A stretch of DNA of 7,658 nucleotides from Planctomycetaceae bacterium (GTDB lineage Bacteria > Planctomycetota > MHYJ01 > SBBU01): assembly GCA_005239585.1 (NCBI GenBank), contig SBBU01000168.1, positions 1 to 7,658 on the forward strand. Direction: 5' to 3'. The notes beneath the pieces are model-generated. The model did no database searches and was not told where the DNA came from. It saw only the letters and a list, made by a program, of their open reading frames with translations. The position numbers and the translations under genes were made by a program. How positions within the stretch are numbered: position 1 is the stretch's first letter; each line of letters begins with the position of its first letter. This document shows, in pieces, positions 1 to 6,160 of this stretch.

Positions 1-987
1 GGTTTTATTTCTGTAGCCTTGGGTGTTCTTACAGCAATATGGCTAGGTTCTAGGCTGACGAGTCCAATAAAGAAACTCTCCGAGGACATGAAAATCGTAC
101 AGCAGGGAAAATTTGATCACACAACATCTGTGAAAACGAATGATGAGCTTGGCATACTGGCAGGCGCTTTCAATCAAATGATAGGCGGACTAGCCGAGGG
201 AGAAAAGCTAAAAGAGAGCGCAACAAAAATGGAGCATGAACTCAAGCTTGCCCATGAGATACAGTTCAGCTTGCTTCCAGTGCGTGTCCCTAAAGTACAA
301 GGCTCAGATTTAAGTGCGATTTACATACCAGCAAAAGAGGTAGGGGGCGACTATTATGACGTAATAGAGCTGAAAGAGGGGAAATTCTCGATAGCGATTG
401 GTGATGTGTCGGGAAAAGGAATCCCAGCGGCGCTGCTCATGACCATGATACGAGGCATTACTCACATGGCCCCTATCGTATATACCTCAAGCGTTGATTT
501 TGTAAAGGGCCTCAACAAAATCCTTTCGAGGGATGTTAAGAGGGGGAGTTTCATTACATTTCTGCACATGACAGTTGATGTCCCTAACGCAAAGCTTACT
601 GTATGCTCCGCTGGTCATATGCCGATCATCGTCGCAAGACAGGATCAATGTATCGAAGTAAGCACTAATGGCATAGCCTTGGGTGTTGTCCAAGAGAAGG
701 AATTCGAAAAATTGATAGAGGAAAAGACATTCAAGATTAACAAGGGCACAAGGGTAGTTTGCTACACTGACGGTGTTAACGAGGCAATGAATGAGGCGGG
801 TGATCTCTATGGAAGAGAGCGATTAATGGAATACACAAAGAAGAATCACCAATTGCCCAGCGCGGAGTATGTACAAGGGCTGGTAAATGATATTAGAAAT
901 TTTGCTGGTTCTGCAGAGCAGTCAGATGATATAACCATCACTACTTTCCTTTATACCGGCCAAGATGAGCAACCAATTCAGCAATAA
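1..987 (+). CDS. HAMP + PP2C/SpoIIE-type serine phosphatase (RsbU-like), 5' truncated by window
   Basis: This is the C-terminal 328 residues of a membrane-bound serine/threonine phosphatase. The frame is open from base 1, so the true start lies upstream; the TTG at 19 is not a credible start. Counting from base 1, residues 1-16 are the end of a hydrophobic membrane segment, about 17-65 a HAMP linker (TSPIKKLSEDM, then DELGILAGAFNQM), about 66-90 a coiled connector, and 90-318 the phosphatase. Metal-binding acidic residues of the PP2C/SpoIIE fold are visible: D117 and D120 in GGDYYD, D138 in GDVSGKG, D257 in YTDGVNEA, and D309/D310 in SDDITI. In this family (RsbU, RsbP, IcfG) the enzyme dephosphorylates an anti-sigma-factor antagonist (STAS protein) and so controls an alternative sigma factor or similar output. 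The missing N-terminus probably holds the sensor. No STAS or RsbW-like partner is in view, so the target is unknown. The last 47 bases overlap the convergent gene ending at 941. Confidence 0.93.
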   Translation, partial: GFISVALGVLTAIWLGSRLTSPIKKLSEDMKIVQQGKFDHTTSVKTNDELGILAGAFNQMIGGLAEGEKLKESATKMEHELKLAHEIQFSLLPVRVPKVQGSDLSAIYIPAKEVGGDYYDVIELKEGKFSIAIGDVSGKGIPAALLMTMIRGITHMAPIVYTSSVDFVKGLNKILSRDVKRGSFITFLHMTVDVPNAKLTVCSAGHMPIIVARQDQCIEVSTNGIALGVVQEKEFEKLIEEKTFKINKGTRVVCYTDGVNEAMNEAGDLYGRERLMEYTKKNHQLPSAEYVQGLVNDIRNFAGSAEQSDDITITTFLYTGQDEQPIQQ

Positions 988-1402
988 CAATCAGGACAAT
1001 GGCAAACGGCATAAAATAGAGCGAGTGGTCTATCTGATATAATCCCAGCTCAACCCTCTTCAGGCTAAAAGGAAAAAATAGAGGTACAACCCCCATACCG
1101 AAATAATCCTTGCAGGCGTCAAATGCGACATGCAGATATGAACCAATCAATGTGAAGGAAAAGACCTTAGGTCTTATGGATTCTTCAAATAGCATGGCAA
1201 TTACATAACAAATGAAGACAAGCACTACTGGAGAATGGGAAGGATCACAGAAGAGCTCGTCTGAACTTGTCCCATAGAGCAGGGCCTTGAAGATGATGTC
1301 AGGCAACAGGCACCCAACATATAGAAAAACACGCTCTTCAGGGGCTTTGAGCAGTTTTCCAGCTAAATGACCAGTCGCATAATGTGTGAGAAGATCAGCC
1401 AC
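941..1402 (-). CDS. DUF457/YdjM-type inner-membrane putative metal-dependent hydrolase, copy 2 of tandem module
   Basis: A 153-residue polytopic membrane protein. Its layout fits the DUF457/YdjM (YbcI-like) family, described as membrane-bound putative metal-dependent hydrolases; the substrate is unknown. Candidate metal ligands occur in the family's order: H7 in LLTHYAT, D35 in LLPDI, H56 in PSHS, and H91/D95 in LHVAFD. Hydrophobic segments lie near residues 25-43, 58-73, 80-96 and 129-147. The start is GTG at 1402, preceded by an extended Shine-Dalgarno match (1403-1411). It overlaps the stop of the upstream gene by 8 bp (GTGGCTGA), so translation is probably coupled. It is a paralogue of the protein at 1813-2274: both have 153 residues, 12 of the first 15 residues agree, and both share the LFFPF...GLY block near residues 105-120. 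Its 3' end runs 47 bp into the convergent phosphatase gene, with no terminator between them. The family call comes from motif pattern, not from a database match. Confidence 0.8.
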   Translation of the reverse strand: MADLLTHYATGHLAGKLLKAPEERVFLYVGCLLPDIIFKALLYGTSSDELFCDPSHSPVVLVFICYVIAMLFEESIRPKVFSFTLIGSYLHVAFDACKDYFGMGVVPLFFPFSLKRVELGLYQIDHSLYFMPFAIVLIVIAELVAHLGRYKGK

Positions 1403-1847
1403 GGATCACCTTTGGAAGGTTAATTTTGAAATATCTAAGAAGCAGTAAAAGCACGAAGATCATTACAGCAGTTGAGACTAGATTCATTATAGCCCTCGCA
1501 TAGGGAATGGGAAATATCTTTTTTACGCGTACGAGTTCTACATGATCGCCTTTGAACGTGCCGACAAATGTAACCAGATCAGCTTTCTGCAAACCTGTAG
1601 TAGAACCTCTTACCTCTACCTTTCTTTCTCCAGCCAAAATGATGAATTTCTTTTCATCAACTTCGACAACATCGATCTTTCCAACGTAAACAGTTGCATC
1701 TTTGAATCTTTCCGGCTGTAGAAAGCAATAGGCAATATTAGGATTGGTGTTTCTATCTGTCGCTGCCATGTATTGAAATGAGCCTATTATTAGGAGACAG
1801 GCAGCAATTACTTTAATTCCCCAGTACTTGTTTTTTATTATTTGCAT
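1395..1847 (-). CDS. Small membrane protein with two membrane segments around an OB-fold-like domain, copy 2 of tandem module
   Basis: I do not recognise a named family. The 150-residue protein has an N-terminal hydrophobic segment (about 11-28), a soluble middle of about 85 residues, and a second hydrophobic segment (about 118-137) followed by RYFK and a short basic tail. The middle is rich in alternating beta pattern, ending in ADLVTFVGTFKGDHVELVRV, which resembles the last strands of a small OB fold; that is inference. A PN-x3-C-x3-P motif (C41, P45) opens the domain and also appears in the paralogue at 2267-2743, as does RYFK. I chose the ATG at 1847 because GGAG (1858-1861) sits 10 bases upstream; the ATG at 1868 would put that Shine-Dalgarno inside the gene. 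The start lies 35 bp inside the preceding gene, and the stop overlaps the next start by 8 bp. If topology follows the positive-inside rule, both ends are cytoplasmic and the middle domain is periplasmic. Confidence 0.8.
   Translation of the reverse strand: MQIIKNKYWGIKVIAACLLIIGSFQYMAATDRNTNPNIAYCFLQPERFKDATVYVGKIDVVEVDEKKFIILAGERKVEVRGSTTGLQKADLVTFVGTFKGDHVELVRVKKIFPIPYARAIMNLVSTAVMIFVLLLLLRYFKINLPKVIRG
1403..1411 (-). promoter_or_regulatory. Extended ribosome binding site for the GTG start at 1402
   Basis: Read on the minus strand the sequence is AGGTGATCC, directly before GTG. It matches the downstream half of the complement of the 16S rRNA 3' tail (AGGAGGTGATCC). This supports the unusual GTG start, which lies inside the 3' end of the preceding gene. 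Confidence 0.6.
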
Positions 1848-2274
1848 GATAATAAAACTCCAGTGCAATTACGGCTGCCAGACTGAAAGGTATAGCGTAA
1901 ATTATATCAGTTGGATAGTAGAGCCCAAATTCATACAGACTTTTATCAAATGGGAAAAAAAGCTGAGATACCCCCTTTCCCAGATTATATTTAAAAAGAT
2001 CGAAAAAAATGTGAATAATCATGCCGCCATAGAGAAGCAGCAGGCTCTTCAGATCACCAAAGAAGAAGTTTATCACCAAGGCGTATAAAAAGGCCCCGAC
2101 TAGTGAATGGGATAAAAGTGCATGAAAGGAATCTCCATGCAAGGCGATTTTAATGATGAACATTTCAATATCGGGTGCTATTACGCCAAGGGCTAAGATC
2201 AGGCGGTCTTCTTCCTTCTTCATGGCTAACCCCGCCAGTCGGGCAGTTGCGTAATGTGTCAGAAGATCAGGCAT
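1813..2274 (-). CDS. DUF457/YdjM-type inner-membrane putative metal-dependent hydrolase, copy 1 of tandem module
   Basis: A 153-residue polytopic membrane protein and paralogue of the product of 941-1402. The same candidate metal ligands appear at matching positions: H7 in LLTHYAT, D35 in IAPDI, H56 in LSHS, and H88/D92 in IHIFFD. Extra histidines, H46 and H51, have no counterpart in the other copy. Hydrophobic segments lie near residues 25-45, 58-72, 78-92 and 125-141. The family is DUF457/YdjM by pattern; catalytic activity and substrate are unknown. The ATG at 2274 overlaps the stop of the upstream gene by 8 bp (ATGCCTGA) and has no clear Shine-Dalgarno sequence, so it most likely depends on translational coupling. 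The 3' end overlaps the next gene by 35 bp. The C-terminus (YYHANNKKQVLGN) is longer and more polar than in the second copy. Confidence 0.82.
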   Translation of the reverse strand: MPDLLTHYATARLAGLAMKKEEDRLILALGVIAPDIEMFIIKIALHGDSFHALLSHSLVGAFLYALVINFFFGDLKSLLLLYGGMIIHIFFDLFKYNLGKGVSQLFFPFDKSLYEFGLYYPTDIIYAIPFSLAAVIALEFYYHANNKKQVLGN

Positions 2275-2743
2275 TTTTTCGAGTTAGAAATGTCCCCGCC
2301 TGTAATTTAAAGTAGCGAAAAAAGAGAGATGCAACAATTATTACCGCCAAGGCGGATGAGAGAAACATTACAAGTCTTTCTTGTCTCCAATGTTTAACAT
2401 GTCTTAGCTCTTCACACTCGATAAATCCTTCTTTATTGAACCAGCCGCTTACATCAACATGATCCCCAACGAGCGGCTTGGCTCTTGTTATTACTTCGAT
2501 ACGAAACCCATCACTATCTTCAATAACGATTCCCCTGCCTGTATGAGCCGCAACACTGTTTACCCCGGTGTAGATCAATTTTCCATCATAGGCCTTGGGA
2601 TAAACCATACAGACTGGAAAATTTGGATATCTCGTACGATATGTTGTATGACCATAAAACCCAAGGACAATTATTAACAATAGTGCCAGCAAGGCGCATA
2701 ATCCTTGTCTAGAGATGTTAATTTTTTTCAAGGGTCTTGCCAT
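2267..2743 (-). CDS. Small membrane protein with two membrane segments around an OB-fold-like domain, copy 1 of tandem module
   Basis: First gene of the four-gene minus-strand operon; family not recognised. The 158-residue protein has a basic N-terminus, a membrane segment at about 15-31, a soluble domain at about 35-120, and a second membrane segment at about 124-143 followed by RYFK. The domain opens with YPN-x3-C-x3-P (C45, P49) and contains GDHVDVSGWFNKEGFIECEEL, where the spacing of glycines and beta strands suggests an OB fold (inference). It is colinear with the product of 1395-1847, though overall divergence is high. The start at 2743 has only a weak AGG immediately upstream and sits about 12 bases from the expected transcription start, so the leader is very short. 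Its stop overlaps the next start by 8 bp. A periplasm-facing domain would suit a partner or substrate-presenting subunit for the DUF457 protein encoded next to it, but no sequence evidence proves interaction. Confidence 0.8.
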   Translation of the reverse strand: MARPLKKINISRQGLCALLALLLIIVLGFYGHTTYRTRYPNFPVCMVYPKAYDGKLIYTGVNSVAAHTGRGIVIEDSDGFRIEVITRAKPLVGDHVDVSGWFNKEGFIECEELRHVKHWRQERLVMFLSSALAVIIVASLFFRYFKLQAGTFLTRKNA

Positions 2744-2764
2744 CCTAGAGCCAACTTATAAAAT
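2737..2764 (+). promoter_or_regulatory. Candidate sigma-70-type promoter for dnaK
   Basis: TTGCCA (2737-2742, 5 of 6) and TAAAAT (2759-2764, 5 of 6) are 16 bases apart; start of transcription would be near 2771, leaving a leader of about 48 bases with GGAGG at 2811-2815. The -35 box overlaps the first codons of the divergent gene, and the -10 overlaps that of the opposing promoter, so the two could compete for polymerase. I see neither a CIRCE inverted repeat (HrcA operator) nor a sigma-32 consensus, both frequent upstream of dnaK. Confidence 0.35.
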
Positions 2765-2790
2765 ATACACTCTTGGTGAAGACCTTTAAA
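2762..2790 (-). promoter_or_regulatory. Candidate sigma-70-type promoter for the minus-strand membrane-protein operon
   Basis: On the minus strand, TTTAAA (2785-2790, 4 of 6 match to TTGACA) and TATATT (2762-2767, 5 of 6 match to TATAAT) are separated by exactly 17 bases. Transcription would begin near 2755, giving a leader of about a dozen bases before the ATG at 2743. The region is AT-rich, so chance matches are possible. Confidence 0.4.
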
Positions 2791-2818
2791 GAAATCGAAA
2801 TTTTATGATGGGAGGATT

Positions 2819-4729
2819 ATGGGAAAGATAGTGGGAATTGACCTTGGGACCACAAACTCGGTTGTGGCTGTGATGGAGGGCAAGGAGGTTAAAGTCATCC
2901 CCAATGCTCAGGGGTCTAACCTTACCCCGTCAATAGTTGCATTTACCGACAAGGGAGAGAGACTTGTGGGGATTCTGGCTAGGCGTCAGGCGGTCACCAA
3001 TCCGTCTAATACAATCTACTCGATCAAACGTTTCATGGGCAGAAGGGTGAAAGAAGTCCAGGAAGAGATAAAAAGGGTACCTTATGAAATCGTTGGCGGA
3101 CCTGAGGATCCGGTTCGAGTAAAGGCAGGCGGCAAGACATATACACCTCAGGAAATTTCAGCCATGGTTCTTGCTGATCTCAAGAAAACTGCTGAAAATT
3201 ATCTCGGTGCTACAGTAAATGATGCTGTCATTACTTGCCCTGCCTATTTCAACGATGCCCAGAGGCAGGCTACCAAAGAGGCAGGCATAATTGCAGGATT
3301 CAATGTAAGGCGTATCTTCAATGAACCAACGGCAAGCTCTCTTGCTTATGGCCTTGATAAAAAAGTGCGCCATAAGATCGCTGTCTACGATTTAGGAGGC
3401 GGCACATTCGATGTTTCAATCCTCGAGGTCGATAACGAAGTTATTCAGGTACTCTCTACAAATGGAGATACTCATCTTGGCGGAGATGATTTTGACCAAA
3501 TCCTTGTGAACTATGTAGCTGAAAATTTTCAAAAAGAGCAAGGTATTGACCTTCGCAACGATCCCATGGCGCTCCAGAGGTTGAAAGAGGGTTGTGAAAA
3601 GGCCAAATGTGAGCTGTCTACAATGCTCGAGACCGAAATCAACCTTCCGTTCATAACGGCTGATAGATCAGGTCCAAAACATCTAAGCGTGAAGATAAGC
3701 AGGGCCAAACTGGAGCAGCTTCTTGGCAGGCTCTTTGATTCAACACTCAAGCCTACTGAACAGGCGCTTGCTGATGCCAGACTAAAACCAACAGATGTCC
3801 AGGAGGTGGTCCTTGTTGGAGGTTCAACGCGTATACCCAAAGTCCAACAGCTTGTGAAAGATTTCTTTGCCAGAGAACCACACAGGGGGGTAAACCCTGA
3901 CGAGGTAGTAGCAGTTGGTGCTGCAATTCAGGCAGCAATATTGGGCGGTGAGATGAAAGATATTCTTCTCTTGGATGTAACGCCACTGACACTTGGAGTG
4001 GAGACGCTCGGCGGCATCCGCACAGCGCTTATCAAACGCAATGCAGCGATCCCCATCAAGAAATCTGAAGTCTTTTCTACGGCTGCTGATAACCAAACAC
4101 AGGTTGAAGTCCATGTCGTACAGGGTGAACGCGAGATGGCAGCTGACTGCAGAAGCCTTGGTAGATTTGTACTTGACGGCATTCCGTCAGCGCCAAGAGG
4201 TATGCCGCGCATTGAAGTTACGTTTGAAATTGACGCAAACGGAATCCTCAATGTAAGCGCCAAGGATCAGGCTACTAACAAACAGCAATCGATAATTATC
4301 AAGGCCTCAACAGGACTCAGCGAGCAAGAGATAGATAAAATGGTAAAGGAATCACAACAGTACGAATCAAAGGATAAAGAGAGAAGAGAACTGGTTGAAG
4401 CAAAGAATCAGGCAGATAATATTATATACACCACGGAGAAGATGCTGTCAGAGTATAAAGACAAGATAGGCGAACATGAAAAGCAGAAGGTACAGGCGGT
4501 TATGGATCTTTTGAAGAAAGCAAGAGAGGGCAGTGATACTGCAGAGATAAAGCGGCTCATCGAAGAGTTGGGAAAGGTCTCACAAGAAATAGGAAAGATT
4601 ATGTATGAAGAGGCAGCCAGGAAGGCCAAAGGGCAGGGTCAAAGTACAGATGGTGGCGGTGCCGCCTCCAAGTCAGATAAGGAGAAACCGGGTGATGACG
4701 TGATAGATGCTGAGTTCAAACAAAAGTAA
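2819..4729 (+). CDS. dnaK: Molecular chaperone DnaK (Hsp70)
   Basis: A complete 636-residue cytoplasmic Hsp70, the ATP-driven chaperone that binds exposed hydrophobic peptides and normally works with DnaJ and GrpE. The nucleotide-binding domain covers about 1-380: phosphate-1 loop D8-LGTTNS, phosphate-2 D191-LGGGTFD, adenosine motif [10 protein letters not shown] around G334/G335. The hydrophobic interdomain linker ILLLD lies near 381-385, the beta substrate-binding domain near 388-500, the helical lid near 505-600, and the tail ends [11 protein letters not shown], typical of bacterial DnaK. The segment after FMGRR is long, as in Gram-negative DnaKs. The start [14 protein letters not shown] is canonical; GGAGG lies only 3 bases before the ATG, which is tight. 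Unusual residues include C140 (ITCPAYFND; usually VPAYF) and [12 protein letters not shown] where INEPTAAALAYG is common. grpE and dnaJ are absent from the flanks; a macrodomain gene begins on the next base after the stop. Whether this is the sole dnaK or a second copy cannot be judged here. Confidence 0.98.
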   Translation: MGKIVGIDLGTTNSVVAVMEGKEVKVIPNAQGSNLTPSIVAFTDKGERLVGILARRQAVTNPSNTIYSIKRFMGRRVKEVQEEIKRVPYEIVGGPEDPVRVKAGGKTYTPQEISAMVLADLKKTAENYLGATVNDAVITCPAYFNDAQRQATKEAGIIAGFNVRRIFNEPTASSLAYGLDKKVRHKIAVYDLGGGTFDVSILEVDNEVIQVLSTNGDTHLGGDDFDQILVNYVAENFQKEQGIDLRNDPMALQRLKEGCEKAKCELSTMLETEINLPFITADRSGPKHLSVKISRAKLEQLLGRLFDSTLKPTEQALADARLKPTDVQEVVLVGGSTRIPKVQQLVKDFFAREPHRGVNPDEVVAVGAAIQAAILGGEMKDILLLDVTPLTLGVETLGGIRTALIKRNAAIPIKKSEVFSTAADNQTQVEVHVVQGEREMAADCRSLGRFVLDGIPSAPRGMPRIEVTFEIDANGILNVSAKDQATNKQQSIIIKASTGLSEQEIDKMVKESQQYESKDKERRELVEAKNQADNIIYTTEKMLSEYKDKIGEHEKQKVQAVMDLLKKAREGSDTAEIKRLIEELGKVSQEIGKIMYEEAARKAKGQGQSTDGGGAASKSDKEKPGDDVIDAEFKQK

Positions 4730-5281
4730 ATGACAGAGATAGATTTCAAGATTGGTGATATAACGGAATTGGAAGTAGATGCTATAGTAAACCCGGCTAA
4801 TAATGATCTAATCCTCGGTGGAGGTGTTGCAGGTGCGATAAGGCGTAATGGCGGCTCAGAGATTCAGGAAGAGTGTAATAAACTTGCCCCTATACCACTC
4901 GGGGAGGCAGTAGTTACTAGTTCGGGCAAGCTCAAGTCGAAACACGTAATTCATGCGGCGGTTATGCCCCTTGGGCTCTGGGCCGATCCCAAATCGATCC
5001 GAAATTCTACGGCAAACTCTCTAAAGCGTGCCAACGACCTGAAGCTAAAGACAATTGCGTTTCCAGCCCTCGGGACCGGAGCAGGCGCCTTTGCGATTGA
5101 CAAGTCAGCATTCATCATGCTGGATGAGATTTATAGTCACATTAAGACAAACACAACGCTTGAACGGATTATTCTTGTGCTTTTCGACGCCAAGGCACAC
5201 AAGGAATTCTTGGCTGTCAACGAACAGTTTAAACCAAGGCCGCAAGCCGGAGGAGATCAGCCTTCTAGCATTCCAAATTAA
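4730..5281 (+). CDS. Macrodomain protein (ADP-ribose-binding, Af1521-like)
   Basis: A 183-residue stand-alone macrodomain. Macrodomains bind ADP-ribose and related metabolites; many remove ADP-ribose from proteins or hydrolyse O-acetyl-ADP-ribose. Visible signatures are the first strand with GDIT (D10, expected to contact adenine), the VNPANNDLILGGGVAGAI loop at 20-37 (N24 and G30-G32, ribose side), and the second glycine-rich loop PALGTGAGAF at 112-121 (diphosphate binding). HVIHAAVM near 72-79 is the usual central strand. The overall layout resembles archaeal Af1521 more than poly(ADP-ribose) glycohydrolase types. The last 15 or so residues are a polar tail. The ATG follows the dnaK TAA directly (TAAATG), and no Shine-Dalgarno is obvious, so translation is probably coupled to dnaK. 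This context suggests action in stress or protein quality control, possibly on ADP-ribosylated protein, but the substrate is unproven. There is no ADP-ribosyltransferase in the window. Confidence 0.93.
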   Translation: MTEIDFKIGDITELEVDAIVNPANNDLILGGGVAGAIRRNGGSEIQEECNKLAPIPLGEAVVTSSGKLKSKHVIHAAVMPLGLWADPKSIRNSTANSLKRANDLKLKTIAFPALGTGAGAFAIDKSAFIMLDEIYSHIKTNTTLERIILVLFDAKAHKEFLAVNEQFKPRPQAGGDQPSSIPN

Positions 5282-5339
5282 TCTCGGAAATTTTAATGCA
5301 TCTGGCTCTAATTTGAAGGATATAGTATCTTTTAGATTA

Positions 5340-5960
5340 ATGATGTGGCGAAGAGTAACAGGCAAATATGGCATTTATCTCATAGTAGTTTTGGTTGCTG
5401 CGATTATCTTTGCTGTCACGAAGGTCAAATGGACCAGCGACGAGATCGTTGTAAAAGTAAAAGATGGAGATTCTATAGTGCTCTCTGATGGAAGGGAGGT
5501 TAGATACATTGGTATTGACTGCCCTGAATTTGGTGATCCATTTTTTGAGGAGGCAAAAGAGTTCAATCGAAACCTTGTTTTCAATAAGAAAGTCAGGATT
5601 GAATTGGATATTGAGGAGCAGGATAAATACAAGCGGACGCTGGCCTACGTTTACGTCGACGGCAAGTTTATAAATGAAGAGCTTGTCAAGAATGGACTGG
5701 CATATGCTGCCTCAGTTACACCTAATACGAAATATATCCATGTTTTCACGAGTGCCCAAGATTACGCTAGGAAGAATAGGTTGGGCTTGTGGAAGGATAT
5801 GAAGCAGGATGAAGAACATTATATCGCCACGCCTAACGGTACGAGATTTCACAGGGCAAATTGCAAGACAATGAAAGAAAAGAAGAACTTGGTTTATTTC
5901 AAAACCAAGGGCGATGCCTTTGACTCTGGCAAAACTCCCTGCCGCGAATGCAATCCCTAA
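5340..5960 (+). CDS. Membrane-anchored thermonuclease (SNase-like) with C-terminal Ada-like zinc-site domain
   Basis: A 206-residue exported nuclease. Residues 10-29 form a hydrophobic anchor or uncleaved signal, which should place the rest outside the inner membrane. Residues 36-150 are a staphylococcal nuclease-type domain (Ca2+-dependent phosphodiesterase acting on DNA/RNA) with the expected catalytic set: D42 in DGDS, R55 and D60 and E63 in RYIGIDCPE, and R99 in DKYKRTLAYVYVDG. Residues 165-206 carry FH-x3-C and PC-x2-C (H171, C175, C201, C204), the small Ada-type metal-binding module that often follows secreted nuclease domains. The start is uncertain: ATG at 5340 or 5343 both precede the anchor, but the nearest GAAGGA is about 20 bases away. 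The reading frame stays open upstream to 5055 inside the macrodomain gene, which I treat as chance. It lies 58 bp after the macrodomain gene and may share its transcript. A nutritional or DNA-uptake role is possible. Confidence 0.9.
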   Translation: MMWRRVTGKYGIYLIVVLVAAIIFAVTKVKWTSDEIVVKVKDGDSIVLSDGREVRYIGIDCPEFGDPFFEEAKEFNRNLVFNKKVRIELDIEEQDKYKRTLAYVYVDGKFINEELVKNGLAYAASVTPNTKYIHVFTSAQDYARKNRLGLWKDMKQDEEHYIATPNGTRFHRANCKTMKEKKNLVYFKTKGDAFDSGKTPCRECNP

Positions 5961-6003
5961 AACAGTTCATGGAGTTAAAAATCTTTTTTAGACCCTGCAA
6001 AGC

Positions 6004-6021
6004 CCACGGGTTTACCCGTGG
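6004..6021 (+). repeat. Perfect inverted repeat (8-bp stem, 2-base loop)
   Basis: CCACGGGT and ACCCGTGG are exact reverse complements separated by TT. In practice this folds as a 7-bp stem closing a four-base loop. The sequence AAAGCCCACGGGTTTACCCGTGG resembles the short hairpins at ends of IS200/IS605-type elements and at REP-like repeats. It is not followed by a T-run on either strand, so it is not an intrinsic terminator. Confidence 0.85.
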
Positions 6022-6110
6022 TGGTGCGGGATGTCGCCCCACGCAGTTGGGCGTTTAAAGGTGCCACGGCTCTCTAGTCATGGTGCTCCACTTTCTTTTG
6101 GGGTCCAAAT
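6004..6110 (+). ncRNA. Candidate structured RNA or remnant transposon end
   Basis: Three hairpins can be drawn in succession: the perfect stem at 6004-6021; TGCGGG (6025-6030) with CCC-A-CGCA (6039-6045, one bulged A); and GGTGCCA (about 6059-6066) with TGGTGCTCC (about 6081-6089), with one mismatch and one bulge. So dense a set of GC-rich stems in a non-coding region of an otherwise AT-leaning window suggests a folded RNA or mobile-element end. The guide RNA of IscB (HEARO) and the end of an IS200/IS605 element are candidate identities by general appearance only; no nuclease or transposase gene lies beside it. Confidence 0.3.
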
Positions 6111-6148
6111 CCCTACAATATGGCCTATAAATTTAAAATGAACCATAC

Positions 6149-6154
6149 AGGAGG
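6149..6154 (+). promoter_or_regulatory. Ribosome binding site of the GH172-like lipoprotein gene
   Basis: A perfect AGGAGG lies 6 bases before the ATG at 6161, which fixes this start and agrees with the lipoprotein signal that begins there. Confidence 0.85.
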
Positions 6155-6160
6155 ATAGGT

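Larger units (their letters stand above)
941..2743 (-). repeat. Ancient tandem duplication of a two-gene membrane module
   Basis: Genes 2267-2743 and 1813-2274 form one copy and 1395-1847 and 941-1402 the second. Gene order, orientation, protein lengths (158/153 and 150/153 residues), membrane layout and key motifs all match. In both copies the second gene starts 8 bp before the first one's stop: ATGCCTGA in copy 1, GTGGCTGA in copy 2. DNA identity is low apart from short patches such as the LLTHYAT-coding segment, so the duplication is old or the second copy came from a relative. Confidence 0.75.
5961..6160 (+). other. 200-bp non-coding region with several hairpins
   Basis: No credible open frame lies here. 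It contains an A/T self-complementary patch near 5978-5995, the structured stretch 6004-6110 (separate entries), a possible -10 box TATAAA at 6126-6131 without a convincing -35, and the AGGAGG at 6149-6154 before the next gene. No standard rho-independent terminator follows the nuclease gene. Confidence 0.6.

Noticed and set aside
1848..1868. Earlier ATG at 1868 for the second-copy anchor gene
   Set aside because: The Shine-Dalgarno GGAG at 1858-1861 would fall inside the gene; it is well placed for the ATG at 1847.
2804..2809. TATGAT as -10 box for dnaK
   Set aside because: Transcription would start within the ribosome binding site, leaving no usable leader.
2744..2818. CIRCE operator or sigma-32 promoter upstream of dnaK
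   Set aside because: No TTAGCACTC/GAGTGCTAA inverted repeat and no CTTGAA...CCCCAT pattern is present.
3529..4263. Several open frames on the minus strand across dnaK
   Set aside because: They lie opposite a highly conserved gene, lack ribosome binding sites and have no recognisable domains.
5055..5339. Frame of the nuclease gene stays open far upstream, which would give a 301-residue protein
   Set aside because: This part overlaps the well-supported macrodomain gene in another frame and its translation has no domain-like character; the membrane anchor right after 5340 is the natural N-terminus.
5978..5995. AAAAATC-TTTTTT patch as a terminator
   Set aside because: The possible stem consists only of A/T pairs with nearly no loop and would be unstable.
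6004..6021. Hairpin as rho-independent terminator of the nuclease gene
   Set aside because: No run of T follows the stem on either strand.
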